Below are positions 51,426 through 58,836 of a DNA stretch of 64,000 nt, piece after piece; the first letter of the stretch is position 1; each line of letters starts with the position of its first letter. Source of the DNA: Bacillota bacterium (GTDB lineage: Bacteria > Bacillota > Clostridia > Oscillospirales > Ruminococcaceae). The notes beneath the pieces were generated by a model. That model saw only the letters and a program-made list of their open reading frames with translations. It was not told the DNA's origin and did no database searches. The translations under genes and the position numbers were made by a program. Where the stretch lies: contig JAEWLW010000003.1 of the NCBI GenBank assembly GCA_023457355.1, positions 3,195-67,194 on the forward strand. The letters are read 5' to 3'.

Positions 51426-53177
51426 TTGAAATCTAAAGGACAGTCGTTTGCATCGGGGGCGGCAACGCTGATGCTCGCAGCCGTAATCGTCAAAGTGATC
51501 GGCGCACTTTTCAAGATTCCGCTGACGCGGATTCTGGGTGGCGAGGGTATGGGCTACTACATGACCGCCTATAGCGTGTTTAATCCGATTTATGCGCTGA
51601 GCGTGGCCGGCTTTCCGGTGGCGGTTTCGAAGCTCACGGCCTCCGCAATCGCCAAAGGCCGCCGAAAAGACCGCCAGAGAATTATGTCGGTCGCTTTGGT
51701 TTTGTTTCCGCTTATCGGGTTGGTGCTCTTTGGGGTCATCTATTTTGCCGCACCGTTTTTTGTTGTGGTGGTCGGCAACCAAAATGCGCTTAAAGCGGTG
51801 CAGGCGATTGCACCCGCGGTGCTTTTCTGTTGTATAACCTCGGTTTTCAGGGGATACTACGAGGGTAGCCGCAATATGGTGCCAACGGCACTTTCTCAGG
51901 TTGTTGAAGCCGTTGTGAAGCTTTGCGTGGGGCTTTATCTTGCCTTTCGCTGTGTGGAGGGGGGGCTAGCCAGCTTTGAGAGCACCGGAAGCGTATTCGG
52001 GCTATCGGTAGCAGACCGCGCAGAGGCACTGACTGTGATTGCGCCGCACGCCGCGGCTGCCGCGGTTTCAGGCGTCGCAATCTCCACTGCGGCGGGCAGC
52101 CTGATAATTGCGCTATACCACATTGTGCAAAAAGGTGAAGCCCTGCCGGGGCAAAGCAGTATTTCCTCGGGTAAAACGGCGGCACTCCTGCTTGGAATGG
52201 CATTGCCGGTTTCGGCCGGCGCGTTGGTTACCAATATTTCGTCACTGATTGATTTAGTGTCGGTGATGAACCGAATCAGCTTGGCGGCGCAGAACGACTG
52301 GGAGGCTTTGTGCCACAGCCACCCCGGCGCCATGCTGCAAAACATGCATGCCGAACGGGTTGCCAATTTTCTTTACGGCTCTTACACAGGGCTGGCCGTT
52401 ACAATTTTCAATCTTGTACCGGCGCTCACGGCTGCCATTGGCACCTGCGCGCTGCCCATGATTGCCGCACTGGCTTCTCAGGGAAGGCTTTCACTGCTGC
52501 GGCAGCAGGTGGAGTCGGTCATCCGTGTCACAATCATCATTGCCATGCCGATGGGCATGGGCATTTGTTGTCTTTCCGAACCGATTCTGTCGGTGATTTT
52601 TGACAGCAACCCGATTGAAGTGGCCATTGCGGCAAGGTTGCTGCGCCCGATGGGCATTGCGGCTGTTTTTGTGGCCGTCAGCGGTGCGGTGAACAGTATG
52701 TTGCAGGCCGTCGGGCGGGTTTATGTTCCGGTGAAGATGATGCTGGGCGGCGCAGCCATCAAGTTTTTAATTAACTGGCTGTTGATTTCAATTCCGGCGG
52801 TTAACATTTCAGGTGCACCATGGGGGACGCTGAGCTGCTACCTCTTTATTATGGTGGGCGGTACGGCTGTGCTCATGCGCACAATCGACGGTGATATCGG
52901 CTTATTCCCGATGTTTTTAAAGCCGCTGTTTGCATCACTGCTGTGCTGTATCACAGCGCGGAGTGCTTTGGGCGTTCTGCTGGGGCAGTATTCCGGCAGA
53001 TTGGCGCTGGCGATATCCGTGGTCTGCGGCGGCGCTATTTATTTGGTTACGCTTTTGCTTTCCGGCGGAATACAGGAAAACGATTTGTATTTGCTTAAAA
53101 GTGACTCCAAAATTAAAAAACTGCTTTTATTATGCTGTAAATCCCCTTGCAAATCGCGTTATGATGCGGTAAAATAA
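51426..53177 (+). CDS. spoVB: SpoVB-type MOP superfamily flippase
   Basis: A 583-residue membrane protein with about 14 helices, of the polysaccharide/lipid II flippase group (MurJ/MATE fold). It begins GQSFASGAATLMLAAVIVKVIGALFKIPL, typical of SpoVB and YabM. SpoVB is needed for spore cortex synthesis. The gene order that follows matches Bacillus yabM-yabN-yabO-yabP-yabQ-divIC-yabR. TTG 51426 is set by GGGGAGGGG just upstream. Cortex flippase versus general YabM-like role cannot be separated from sequence. Confidence 0.9.
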   Translation: MKSKGQSFASGAATLMLAAVIVKVIGALFKIPLTRILGGEGMGYYMTAYSVFNPIYALSVAGFPVAVSKLTASAIAKGRRKDRQRIMSVALVLFPLIGLVLFGVIYFAAPFFVVVVGNQNALKAVQAIAPAVLFCCITSVFRGYYEGSRNMVPTALSQVVEAVVKLCVGLYLAFRCVEGGLASFESTGSVFGLSVADRAEALTVIAPHAAAAAVSGVAISTAAGSLIIALYHIVQKGEALPGQSSISSGKTAALLLGMALPVSAGALVTNISSLIDLVSVMNRISLAAQNDWEALCHSHPGAMLQNMHAERVANFLYGSYTGLAVTIFNLVPALTAAIGTCALPMIAALASQGRLSLLRQQVESVIRVTIIIAMPMGMGICCLSEPILSVIFDSNPIEVAIAARLLRPMGIAAVFVAVSGAVNSMLQAVGRVYVPVKMMLGGAAIKFLINWLLISIPAVNISGAPWGTLSCYLFIMVGGTAVLMRTIDGDIGLFPMFLKPLFASLLCCITARSALGVLLGQYSGRLALAISVVCGGAIYLVTLLLSGGIQENDLYLLKSDSKIKKLLLLCCKSPCKSRYDAVK

Positions 53178-53219
53178 GTAGGATGTTTTTACCGATAAAG
53201 AAGGAGAATTTAGGCCGGC

Positions 53220-54020
53220 ATGGCGTTTCAGTTTAAAGAAAATTATCAGGTTTCCGATTTGATTAGAATTATGTCGCTGCTGCGGAGCAAAAATGGATGT
53301 CCGTGGGATTTGGAGCAGACGCATGAAAGCATCCGAAAGAATTTAATAGAAGAGGCTTATGAGGTTGTCGAGGCCATTGACGCGAACGATTCTAAAATGC
53401 TGTGCGAAGAGTTGGGCGACCTGCTTTTGCAGGTGGTGTTTCACAGCCGCATCAGCGAGGAGGCCGGCGACTTTTCAATCGACAATGTAGCGGATGGTAT
53501 CTGTAAAAAATTAATTTTACGGCATCCGCATATTTTTGGCGATATAGTGGTCAATAATTCTAAACAAGTTCTCGAGAACTGGGATGATATTAAGAAAAAA
53601 GAAAAAGGACAAACGACTGTTTCTGAAACGCTTCACAGTGTGCCTAAGGTTCTGCCCGCGCTGATGCGCAGTCAAAAGGTTCAAAAGCGTGCGGCAAAAT
53701 CAGGGTTTGACTATCCCGGCGTGGCTATGGCCTTGGCTGACCTTGAAAGCGAGATTGCCGAGCTGAAGAGTGCCATGGCTAATCAAGACGATCCGTCTTG
53801 CTGCGAAGAACTGGGTGACGTGCTGTTTTCGGCCGTGAATGTCGCGAGAATGCTCGACATAGATGCCGAAGAAAGTCTGACGGCGTCCTGCAATAAGTTT
53901 ATAAAGCGGTTTGACGCTGTAGAGCTGCTTGCAGAGCGTGAAAATGTGGATTTGAAGCACGCGCCGCTTGATCGGTTAAACAAGCTTTGGCGTGATGTAA
54001 AAAACGCACAGGGCAAATAA
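53220..54020 (+). CDS. mazG: Nucleoside triphosphate pyrophosphohydrolase MazG
   Basis: Hydrolyses NTPs and dNTPs to monophosphates. The 266-residue protein has two MazG domains; metal-binding motifs are EEAYEVVEAID with EELGDLLLQVVFHS in the first and CCEELGDVLFSAVNVAR in the second. The Bacillus counterpart YabN has an extra N-terminal methyltransferase-like domain of ~200 residues; here it is absent and the protein starts directly at the MazG part. AAGGAGAA precedes ATG. Confidence 0.94.
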   Translation: MAFQFKENYQVSDLIRIMSLLRSKNGCPWDLEQTHESIRKNLIEEAYEVVEAIDANDSKMLCEELGDLLLQVVFHSRISEEAGDFSIDNVADGICKKLILRHPHIFGDIVVNNSKQVLENWDDIKKKEKGQTTVSETLHSVPKVLPALMRSQKVQKRAAKSGFDYPGVAMALADLESEIAELKSAMANQDDPSCCEELGDVLFSAVNVARMLDIDAEESLTASCNKFIKRFDAVELLAERENVDLKHAPLDRLNKLWRDVKNAQGK

Positions 54021-54055
54021 GTAAAGATGTAAAAATTATTGGAGGTTTTATTACT

Positions 54056-54331
54056 ATGACAAAAGCAGATCTGATCGGAATTGTTGCAGCAAAAACCGAG
54101 CTTTCCAAGAAGGATAGTGAAAAGGCTGTTAACGCTGTTGTCGATGCTATCACGGAGGCTCTTGTTGCCGGAGAGAAGGTTTCTCTCGTCGGTTTTGGTG
54201 CTTTTGAGGTAAAGACCCGCGGCCCCAGAAAGGGCATTAACCCCAGAACGAAAGAGGAAATTACCATTGCCGCTTCCAAGCTGCCTTCTTTCAAGGCTGG
54301 CAAGGCGCTTAAGGACGCTGTCGCCGAGTAA
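54056..54331 (+). CDS. hup: DNA-binding protein HU
   Basis: 91-residue histone-like protein that bends DNA. It has the full family sequence MTKADLIGIVAAKTELSKKD, SLVGFGAFEVKTRGPRKGINP, and the beta-arm RNPRT-like GINPRTKEEI. It lies between mazG and rqcP, an insertion relative to Bacillus but frequent in Clostridia. Ribosome site GGAGG. Confidence 0.97.
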   Translation: MTKADLIGIVAAKTELSKKDSEKAVNAVVDAITEALVAGEKVSLVGFGAFEVKTRGPRKGINPRTKEEITIAASKLPSFKAGKALKDAVAE

Positions 54332-54356
54332 GCGTAATAATTGATAGAATTCACAT

Positions 54357-54396
54357 AGCCGGCGCACAGGTTTAGCTTTTGCGCCGGCTTATTTGT
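54357..54396 (+). terminator. Terminator after hup
   Basis: AGCCGGCGCA pairs perfectly with TGCGCCGGCT over a 13-nt loop, followed by TATTTGTATTT. It may be partial, because rqcP follows within 20 nt. Confidence 0.65.
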
Positions 54397-54409
54397 ATTT
54401 GGAGGAAAC

Positions 54410-54652
54410 ATGAGACTGGATAAATATCTCAAAGTGTCACGGCTTATTAAGCGGCGCACCGTTGCGAATGAGGCCTGTGACGCCGGACGTATTTTGGTCA
54501 ACGACAAGGTGGCGCGCGCCTCGTACGATGTCAAAGTTGGGGATATAATCACTGTTGGATTGGGCGCCAAACCATTGAATGTTCGGGTTATTTCGGTGAC
54601 CGAGCATGCCAAAAAGGATGAGGCGTCTGACCTTTACGCCGTTATAGAATAG
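54410..54652 (+). CDS. rqcP: S4-domain protein RqcP (YabO)
   Basis: 80-residue S4 RNA-binding protein, the Hsp15-like partner of RqcH in Ala-tailing of stalled nascent chains. MRLDKYLKVSRLIKRRTVANEACDAGRI is the characteristic start. Position between mazG/hup and yabP matches Bacillus yabO. RqcH is not in this window. Confidence 0.93.
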   Translation: MRLDKYLKVSRLIKRRTVANEACDAGRILVNDKVARASYDVKVGDIITVGLGAKPLNVRVISVTEHAKKDEASDLYAVIE

Positions 54653-54815
54653 CGCTATAGGCGTGTGCCGCTATTTTGGAACAGCTGCGTGGGCATTTGC
54701 ATATTTGACTAGGCCATTGTAATCTACAATTTTAATTGCCTTACGTAACAAAAACATGCCCGCCTTTTAAAGCCAATAACCGTATTAATCTGCTGCCGGG
54801 TTGTCTTTTTGCGGC

Positions 54816-54843
54816 ATAACCTTTGCGTGCAGGCTCATACAAT
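54816..54843 (+). promoter_or_regulatory. Sigma-E (mother-cell sporulation) promoter for yabP-yabQ
   Basis: ATA, 17 nt, CATACAAT: an exact match to the Bacillus sigma-E -10 consensus and a suitable -35. It overlaps a 10-bp inverted repeat, GGCTCATACA (54832-54841) / TGTATGAGCC (54848-54857). Start would fall just before the yabP ribosome site. Confidence 0.7.
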
Positions 54844-54879
54844 AGGATGTATGAGCCAACGTGCGGGGAGGTAAGCCAT

Positions 54880-55164
54880 ATGGCAGAGGATAAAAACATG
54901 CTGCTGCGGCAGCAGCACAAGGTTGTGATGGATGGCAGGCGCGCGCTGACCATCACCGGCGTAACGGATATTGACAGCTTTGACGAACAGATGGTCGCTG
55001 TTTTTACCGACGTCGGCGAACTGGTCGTGCGGGGCAGCAATCTGCATCTGGGGAAGATTGACGTGGAATCGGGTGAGCTTGCGCTCGACGGCGAAATCGA
55101 TTCGCTTGAATACACCGATAACGCCTCTTCACGCCAGAGCTTGTGGGGCAGGCTGTTTCGCTGA
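54880..55164 (+). CDS. yabP: Sporulation protein YabP
   Basis: 94-residue protein of the YabP/YqfC family, required for spore formation in Bacillus and expressed in the mother cell. KVVMDGRRALTITGVTDIDSFDEQMV and TDVGELVVRGSNLHLGKIDVESGEL match the family. ATG 54880 has GGGGAGG 8 nt upstream. Its stop overlaps the yabQ start (TGATG). Confidence 0.92.
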   Translation: MAEDKNMLLRQQHKVVMDGRRALTITGVTDIDSFDEQMVAVFTDVGELVVRGSNLHLGKIDVESGELALDGEIDSLEYTDNASSRQSLWGRLFR

Positions 55165-56042
55165 TGACGGATATACCGCTGTTGTTGACGCTTAGTGCCG
55201 AATGCCAGTATTTTCTGCGCGCCTGTTTGCTCGGCGCGGCGCTTGGCGTTTTTTTTGACTTTTTTCGTATTCTGCGCCGCTCCTTTGGCGGCGGCACCAT
55301 TCTCATCTGTCTGCAGGATTTGTTTTACTGGCTGGTCGTGGGGTATGTGACTTTCAGCTTTTTGCTGAGGTATTGCGACGGCCGGCTGCGCTGGTTTGTT
55401 TTTTTCGGCGAGCTGCTTGGGTGGATTCTTTTCAGGCTGACCTTGGGCGGCTGGTTTGTTGCATTCGGAAGTGCTGTTTTAACCCTGATCATACGGCTGG
55501 TCACCGGTATTTTCAAGCTGTTGCTCCGGCTTATCCGGCTTTTGATTAAAGCCATTACAGCGCCATTTTTATTTTTATACCGCGTTTTCGGCACACGGAT
55601 AAAAACGGCGGCTGTTAATCGTGTCAATCATGTAAAAAAAGTATGTCGTAATCGCAAATTTCGCTTGAAAAAGCAACTGAAATTATTGTATAATCGCTAT
55701 ATACCGCATTTTGGCGGCGGACTTCACCGGGTGAAGCAGGGAGGGGTAAATATGTCAAAGCGCAAAAAGCGTAAAGCAAATTGGCTTGTGCGCTTCTTTA
55801 TGCTTTGCTTTGTTGGCTATGTTGCTATCTCACTGATTGGAATGCAGGTTGAAGTAACTGCGAAACGGCGGCAGCTTTTGGCGTTGCAGCAAAGCATTGA
55901 ACAGCAAAAGCGCATCAATGCTGAAACGGAACGTCTTCTCAACGGAGAAAACGATGAGGAATATATTGAACGCGTAGCGCGGGATAAACTGGGATATGCT
56001 TATCCGGATGAAAAAATTTTTATCGACCGTTCCGGAAATTAA
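55164..56042 (+). CDS. yabQ: YabQ joined in frame to DivIC
   Basis: A single open frame of 292 residues. Residues 1-196 are YabQ, a sporulation membrane protein with about four helices (LSAECQYFLRACLLGAALG, LFYWLVVGYVTFSFL) and a basic tail. From residue 197 the frame continues without a stop into a complete DivIC/FtsB-type septum protein. In Bacillus yabQ and divIC are separate genes. Here the YabQ stop codon is missing, but the divIC start keeps its own ribosome site and promoter. The fused product may be made only during sporulation. Sequencing error at the junction cannot be excluded, though the frame is open across it. Confidence 0.85.
   Translation: MTDIPLLLTLSAECQYFLRACLLGAALGVFFDFFRILRRSFGGGTILICLQDLFYWLVVGYVTFSFLLRYCDGRLRWFVFFGELLGWILFRLTLGGWFVAFGSAVLTLIIRLVTGIFKLLLRLIRLLIKAITAPFLFLYRVFGTRIKTAAVNRVNHVKKVCRNRKFRLKKQLKLLYNRYIPHFGGGLHRVKQGGVNMSKRKKRKANWLVRFFMLCFVGYVAISLIGMQVEVTAKRRQLLALQQSIEQQKRINAETERLLNGENDEEYIERVARDKLGYAYPDEKIFIDRSGN
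55665..55694 (+). promoter_or_regulatory. Sigma-A promoter for divIC inside the yabQ coding region
   Basis: TTGAAA, 18 nt, perfect TATAAT. It lies in the basic tail of YabQ, 58 nt before the divIC ATG, and would allow vegetative expression of divIC independent of the sporulation promoter. Confidence 0.75.
55752..56042 (+). CDS. divIC: Septum formation initiator DivIC, internal start
   Basis: Cell-division protein of the DivIC/FtsB family: short basic cytoplasmic end (MSKRKKRKANWLVRF), one membrane helix (about 15-32), then a coiled coil (LLALQQSIEQQKRINAETERLL) and the end segment EEYIERVARDKLGYAYPDEKIFID. 96 residues, the normal family length. GGGAGGGG lies 8 nt before ATG 55752, and a consensus promoter lies upstream, so I expect separate translation even though the frame is continuous with yabQ. 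yabR follows, as in Bacillus. Confidence 0.85.
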   Translation: MSKRKKRKANWLVRFFMLCFVGYVAISLIGMQVEVTAKRRQLLALQQSIEQQKRINAETERLLNGENDEEYIERVARDKLGYAYPDEKIFIDRSGN

Positions 56043-56093
56043 CACAGGCACATAAGTTGACAGGATAATAATTTTGGGAGGATCTATTCATTT

Positions 56094-56573
56094 ATGGCGG
56101 TTGAAGTCGGGTCTATTGTAGAAGGCAAGGTCACAGGTATTACAAAGTTTGGAGCCTTCGTCGAACTCCCGGGTGGGAAAACAGGAATGGTTCACATTTC
56201 TGAAATCGCAGCTACATACGTTAAAGAAATTCGCGATTTTCTTCAGGAAAATCAAGTTGTTAGCGTAAAGGTGATTGCCATTACCCCTGAGGGCAAGGTC
56301 AATCTGTCCATTAAACGCGCGATGGAACAGGTGCCGCGCACCCCAAACGCAGGGCCGCGCCCGGGTCAAGCGCATGCGCATCGGCCGGCGCCTCCTCCCA
56401 GACGCACAGGTCCCGGCAGTGACATTGATTTTAGCCGCCAAAATAATGCGCCGCAGAGTTTTGAAGATATGCTCAGCCGCTTTAAGCAGACCAGTGATGA
56501 TAAAATGTCGGATATCCGGCGCAATTTGGACAGCAAGCGCGGCAGCGCCGGCCCCAAGCGGCACAGCAAATAA
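56094..56573 (+). CDS. S1 RNA-binding domain protein (YabR type)
   Basis: 159-residue protein with one S1 domain at the N-terminus (GSIVEGKVTGITKFGAFVELPGGKTGMVHISEIA, about 5-75) and a basic, Pro/Arg-rich C-terminal tail ending SKRGSAGPKRHSK. YabR-type genes follow divIC in many Firmicutes. Probably binds RNA or ribosomes (inferred). GGAGG lies 14 nt before the ATG, a wide spacing. Confidence 0.88.
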   Translation: MAVEVGSIVEGKVTGITKFGAFVELPGGKTGMVHISEIAATYVKEIRDFLQENQVVSVKVIAITPEGKVNLSIKRAMEQVPRTPNAGPRPGQAHAHRPAPPPRRTGPGSDIDFSRQNNAPQSFEDMLSRFKQTSDDKMSDIRRNLDSKRGSAGPKRHSK

Positions 56574-56711
56574 CTTGGTTGGCCGTTGGATAAATAACTT
56601 GGCACAATCTGAAAGTGTGGCAGATTATTGAATATGGCGCAGACAGGGGCTGTCGACGCGGCCCCTTTTGCGTTTAAACCACGCGCTGAGAGTCAGCGGG
56701 TTAAACGCGGA

Positions 56712-56760
56712 CGTCTCTGGATGAATGTGATCGTTCATTTGGAGACGCCCGTTGTTGTTT
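56712..56760 (+). terminator. Hairpin between yabR and the amidohydrolase gene
   Basis: A 16-bp RNA stem (56712-56727 with 56732-56747, four G-U pairs, loop tgat) is followed by the T-rich stretch gttgttgttt. It may terminate the yab cluster or fold upstream of the next ribosome site. Confidence 0.5.
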
Positions 56761-56769
56761 GGAGGATTT

Positions 56770-57933
56770 ATGCTTATAACGAACGTCAGGATTGAAACAA
56801 TGCAGGGGGAGGACGTGTCAAACGGTTTTATTCGCACCAAGGGCGAAAAGATTATTGAAGTTGCGTCCATGACGCAACTTGTGTGCGAAGCGGATGAGAC
56901 CTGCTATGATTTTTCCGGTGCCTGGGCGCTGCCCGGGCTGGTGGATGCACACAGCCATCTGGGCCTTTTTGGGGACGGATTGGGCTTTGAGGGGGAGGAC
57001 GGCAACGAGATTTCGGATCCCGTAACCCCGCAGCTGCGTGCGATAGATGGTATTAACGCGCTGGATCGCGGTTTTTCGGAAGCGTTGGATTACGGCGTGA
57101 CGACCGTTATCACCGGGCCGGGAAGCGCCAACGCTATCAGCGGGCAGTCGGCTGCCGTTAAAACCGGCGGCTGCTGTATTGACGACATGCTGCTGTTGCC
57201 CGCGGCGGCCATGAAATTTGCACTGGGCGAAAACCCCAAGAGCACTTATGCGCCGCGCTCTCAGACGCCCGGTACCCGTATGGCGACCACGGCGCTGATT
57301 CGGGAGGCGCTTTACAGTGCGCGCCGCTACCAGGAGGATTACGAGCGCTTTGAGCAGGACGAAGAGGATGAGCTGGATCCTCCCGAGTTTGATGCCAAGA
57401 GCGAGGCGCTGCTGCCGGTTTTGCGGGGCGAACTGCCGGTGCATATCCATGCCCACCGCGCCGACGATATTTTTACCGCGGTCCGCATTATGAAGGAGTT
57501 TTCACTGCGTGGGGTTATTATTCATGCGACCGAGGCGTATCTCGTGGCTGAGCGTTTTGCCACCGAGGGCGTTCCGGTGGTGTGTGGGCCCATTTTAGGC
57601 ACCCGCAGCAAGCCCGAGCTGGTAGGTATGTCGCGGGAGGCGCCGGCCATTATGCTGCGGCATGGGATCAAAACAGCGATTTGCACCGATCATCCCGAAC
57701 TGCCGCAGGAATTTTTGATGCTCTCAGCTGCCATTGCCCATCATGCGGGTATGCCGCGGGAAGCGGCATTGCGTGCCGTTACCAGTACCGCCGCTGAAAT
57801 TTGCGGCATTGCAGACCGGGTAGGATCGTTGGCAGCGGGCAAGGATGCCGACATCGTCATTTATAAAAATGACCCGATTCTGGGGCTAGAAAAGCCGCTG
57901 GCGGTGTTTTTAAACGGCAACAAGGTGCGATAA
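56770..57933 (+). CDS. Amidohydrolase, imidazolonepropionase-like
   Basis: Metal-dependent hydrolase of the COG1228 type, 387 residues. Metal ligands appear in DAHSHLG (HxH), HIHAHRADD, IIHATEAY and CTDHPELP (Asp). The C-terminal strand LAAGKDADIVIY is typical. The exact substrate is unknown. ATG 56770 follows GGAGG by 4-5 nt. Stands alone between terminator-like hairpins. Confidence 0.85.
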   Translation: MLITNVRIETMQGEDVSNGFIRTKGEKIIEVASMTQLVCEADETCYDFSGAWALPGLVDAHSHLGLFGDGLGFEGEDGNEISDPVTPQLRAIDGINALDRGFSEALDYGVTTVITGPGSANAISGQSAAVKTGGCCIDDMLLLPAAAMKFALGENPKSTYAPRSQTPGTRMATTALIREALYSARRYQEDYERFEQDEEDELDPPEFDAKSEALLPVLRGELPVHIHAHRADDIFTAVRIMKEFSLRGVIIHATEAYLVAERFATEGVPVVCGPILGTRSKPELVGMSREAPAIMLRHGIKTAICTDHPELPQEFLMLSAAIAHHAGMPREAALRAVTSTAAEICGIADRVGSLAAGKDADIVIYKNDPILGLEKPLAVFLNGNKVR

Positions 57934-57935
57934 CT

Positions 57936-57953
57936 GCCCTGACGGGCGCTTTT
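57936..57953 (+). terminator. Short terminator after the amidohydrolase
   Basis: GCCC-TGAC-GGGC followed by GCTTTT. Confidence 0.5.
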
Positions 57954-58045
57954 GTCTTAAAGGGCTGCAAATGCCTTTTATGCTGCGGCGATTTCATTCA
58001 CTTTTCCTGAATTATACAAAGAATAATTACGTTTCGGACATTCCG

Positions 58046-58074
58046 GGGGAGGGCAGGCCCTCCCTTTGTTTTTT
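58046..58074 (+). terminator. Strong terminator upstream of hpf
   Basis: GGGAGGG-CAGG-CCCTCCC followed by TTTGTTTTTT. It isolates hpf from upstream transcription. Confidence 0.85.
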
Positions 58075-58127
58075 GACTGTTTGCATGTTTAAGAGCATTT
58101 TCTCGACAGGCGCTACAGATAAATCAT

Positions 58128-58156
58128 TTGTCAAAATGTATTTTATGTGCTATAAT
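58128..58156 (+). promoter_or_regulatory. Strong sigma-A promoter of hpf
   Basis: TTGTCA, 17 nt, perfect TATAAT with extended TGc. Confidence 0.85.
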
Positions 58157-58217
58157 TAAAACAGCAAAATTCATCGAAATGCTTTTCTAATCAAAAGCAC
58201 AGGAAAGGGGTACTTTT

Positions 58218-58745
58218 ATGAACATCTCAATCACTGCACGCAAAACCACCGTTAAGGATTCCTTTCGCGACAAAGTAGAGAAAAAGCTTAAAAAGTTTGA
58301 TCGCTTCTTCGATGATGAAGCCAAGGCGGCGGTTGTCGTCACCAATGAACGTGACCGCGACACCGTTGAGGTTACCATTACTGCTAACGGTATGATTTTC
58401 AGATCCGAAAAAACAACCCCCGACCGTTCCGATTCCCTGGAGGTTGTCTGCGACATATTGTTTAAGCAAATCGTTAAAAATAAATCCAAGCTGATTAACC
58501 GCGTGCGCGAAAAGGCATTTGAGAACATTGAAGCTTCCGATTTGCCGGATGAGGTAGAGCGCGCATTTAATATTGTCAAGCATAAAAAATTCCCGGTGCA
58601 TGCCATGTCGGTGGATGAGGCCATTTTGCAGATGAACATGCTGGGGCACCAGTTCTTCGTTTTTGAAAATGGAGAAACCGGCAAAATTAACATCGTATAC
58701 AGCCGCCATGATAACAGCTACGGACTTATTGAGCCCATTAATTGA
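58218..58745 (+). CDS. hpf: Ribosome hibernation promoting factor (long form)
   Basis: Binds the 30S decoding region and joins idle ribosomes into 100S dimers. The 175-residue length and two domains (N-terminal S30AE about 1-95; C-terminal dimerisation domain about 115-175, KKFPVHAMSVDEAILQMNMLGHQFFVF) identify the long form. Own strong promoter and flanking hairpins suggest independent control. Confidence 0.95.
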   Translation: MNISITARKTTVKDSFRDKVEKKLKKFDRFFDDEAKAAVVVTNERDRDTVEVTITANGMIFRSEKTTPDRSDSLEVVCDILFKQIVKNKSKLINRVREKAFENIEASDLPDEVERAFNIVKHKKFPVHAMSVDEAILQMNMLGHQFFVFENGETGKINIVYSRHDNSYGLIEPIN

Positions 58746-58786
58746 TGCTGCAAATGGTTGATAAGCCGGATAAATTTTAACCAGAG

Positions 58787-58819
58787 CGGCAGTGCCCTGA
58801 CTGTGGGGCACTGCCGTCA
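58787..58819 (+). terminator. Hairpin after hpf
   Basis: CGGCAGTGCCC pairs perfectly with GGGCACTGCCG (11 bp, 8-nt loop), followed only by TCATTT, so termination may be partial. Confidence 0.55.
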
Positions 58820-58836
58820 TTTGAAAGGAAGGGAAA

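Noticed and set aside
57971..58159. 62-residue frame before hpf
   Set aside because: Crosses a strong terminator and the hpf promoter; not a plausible gene.
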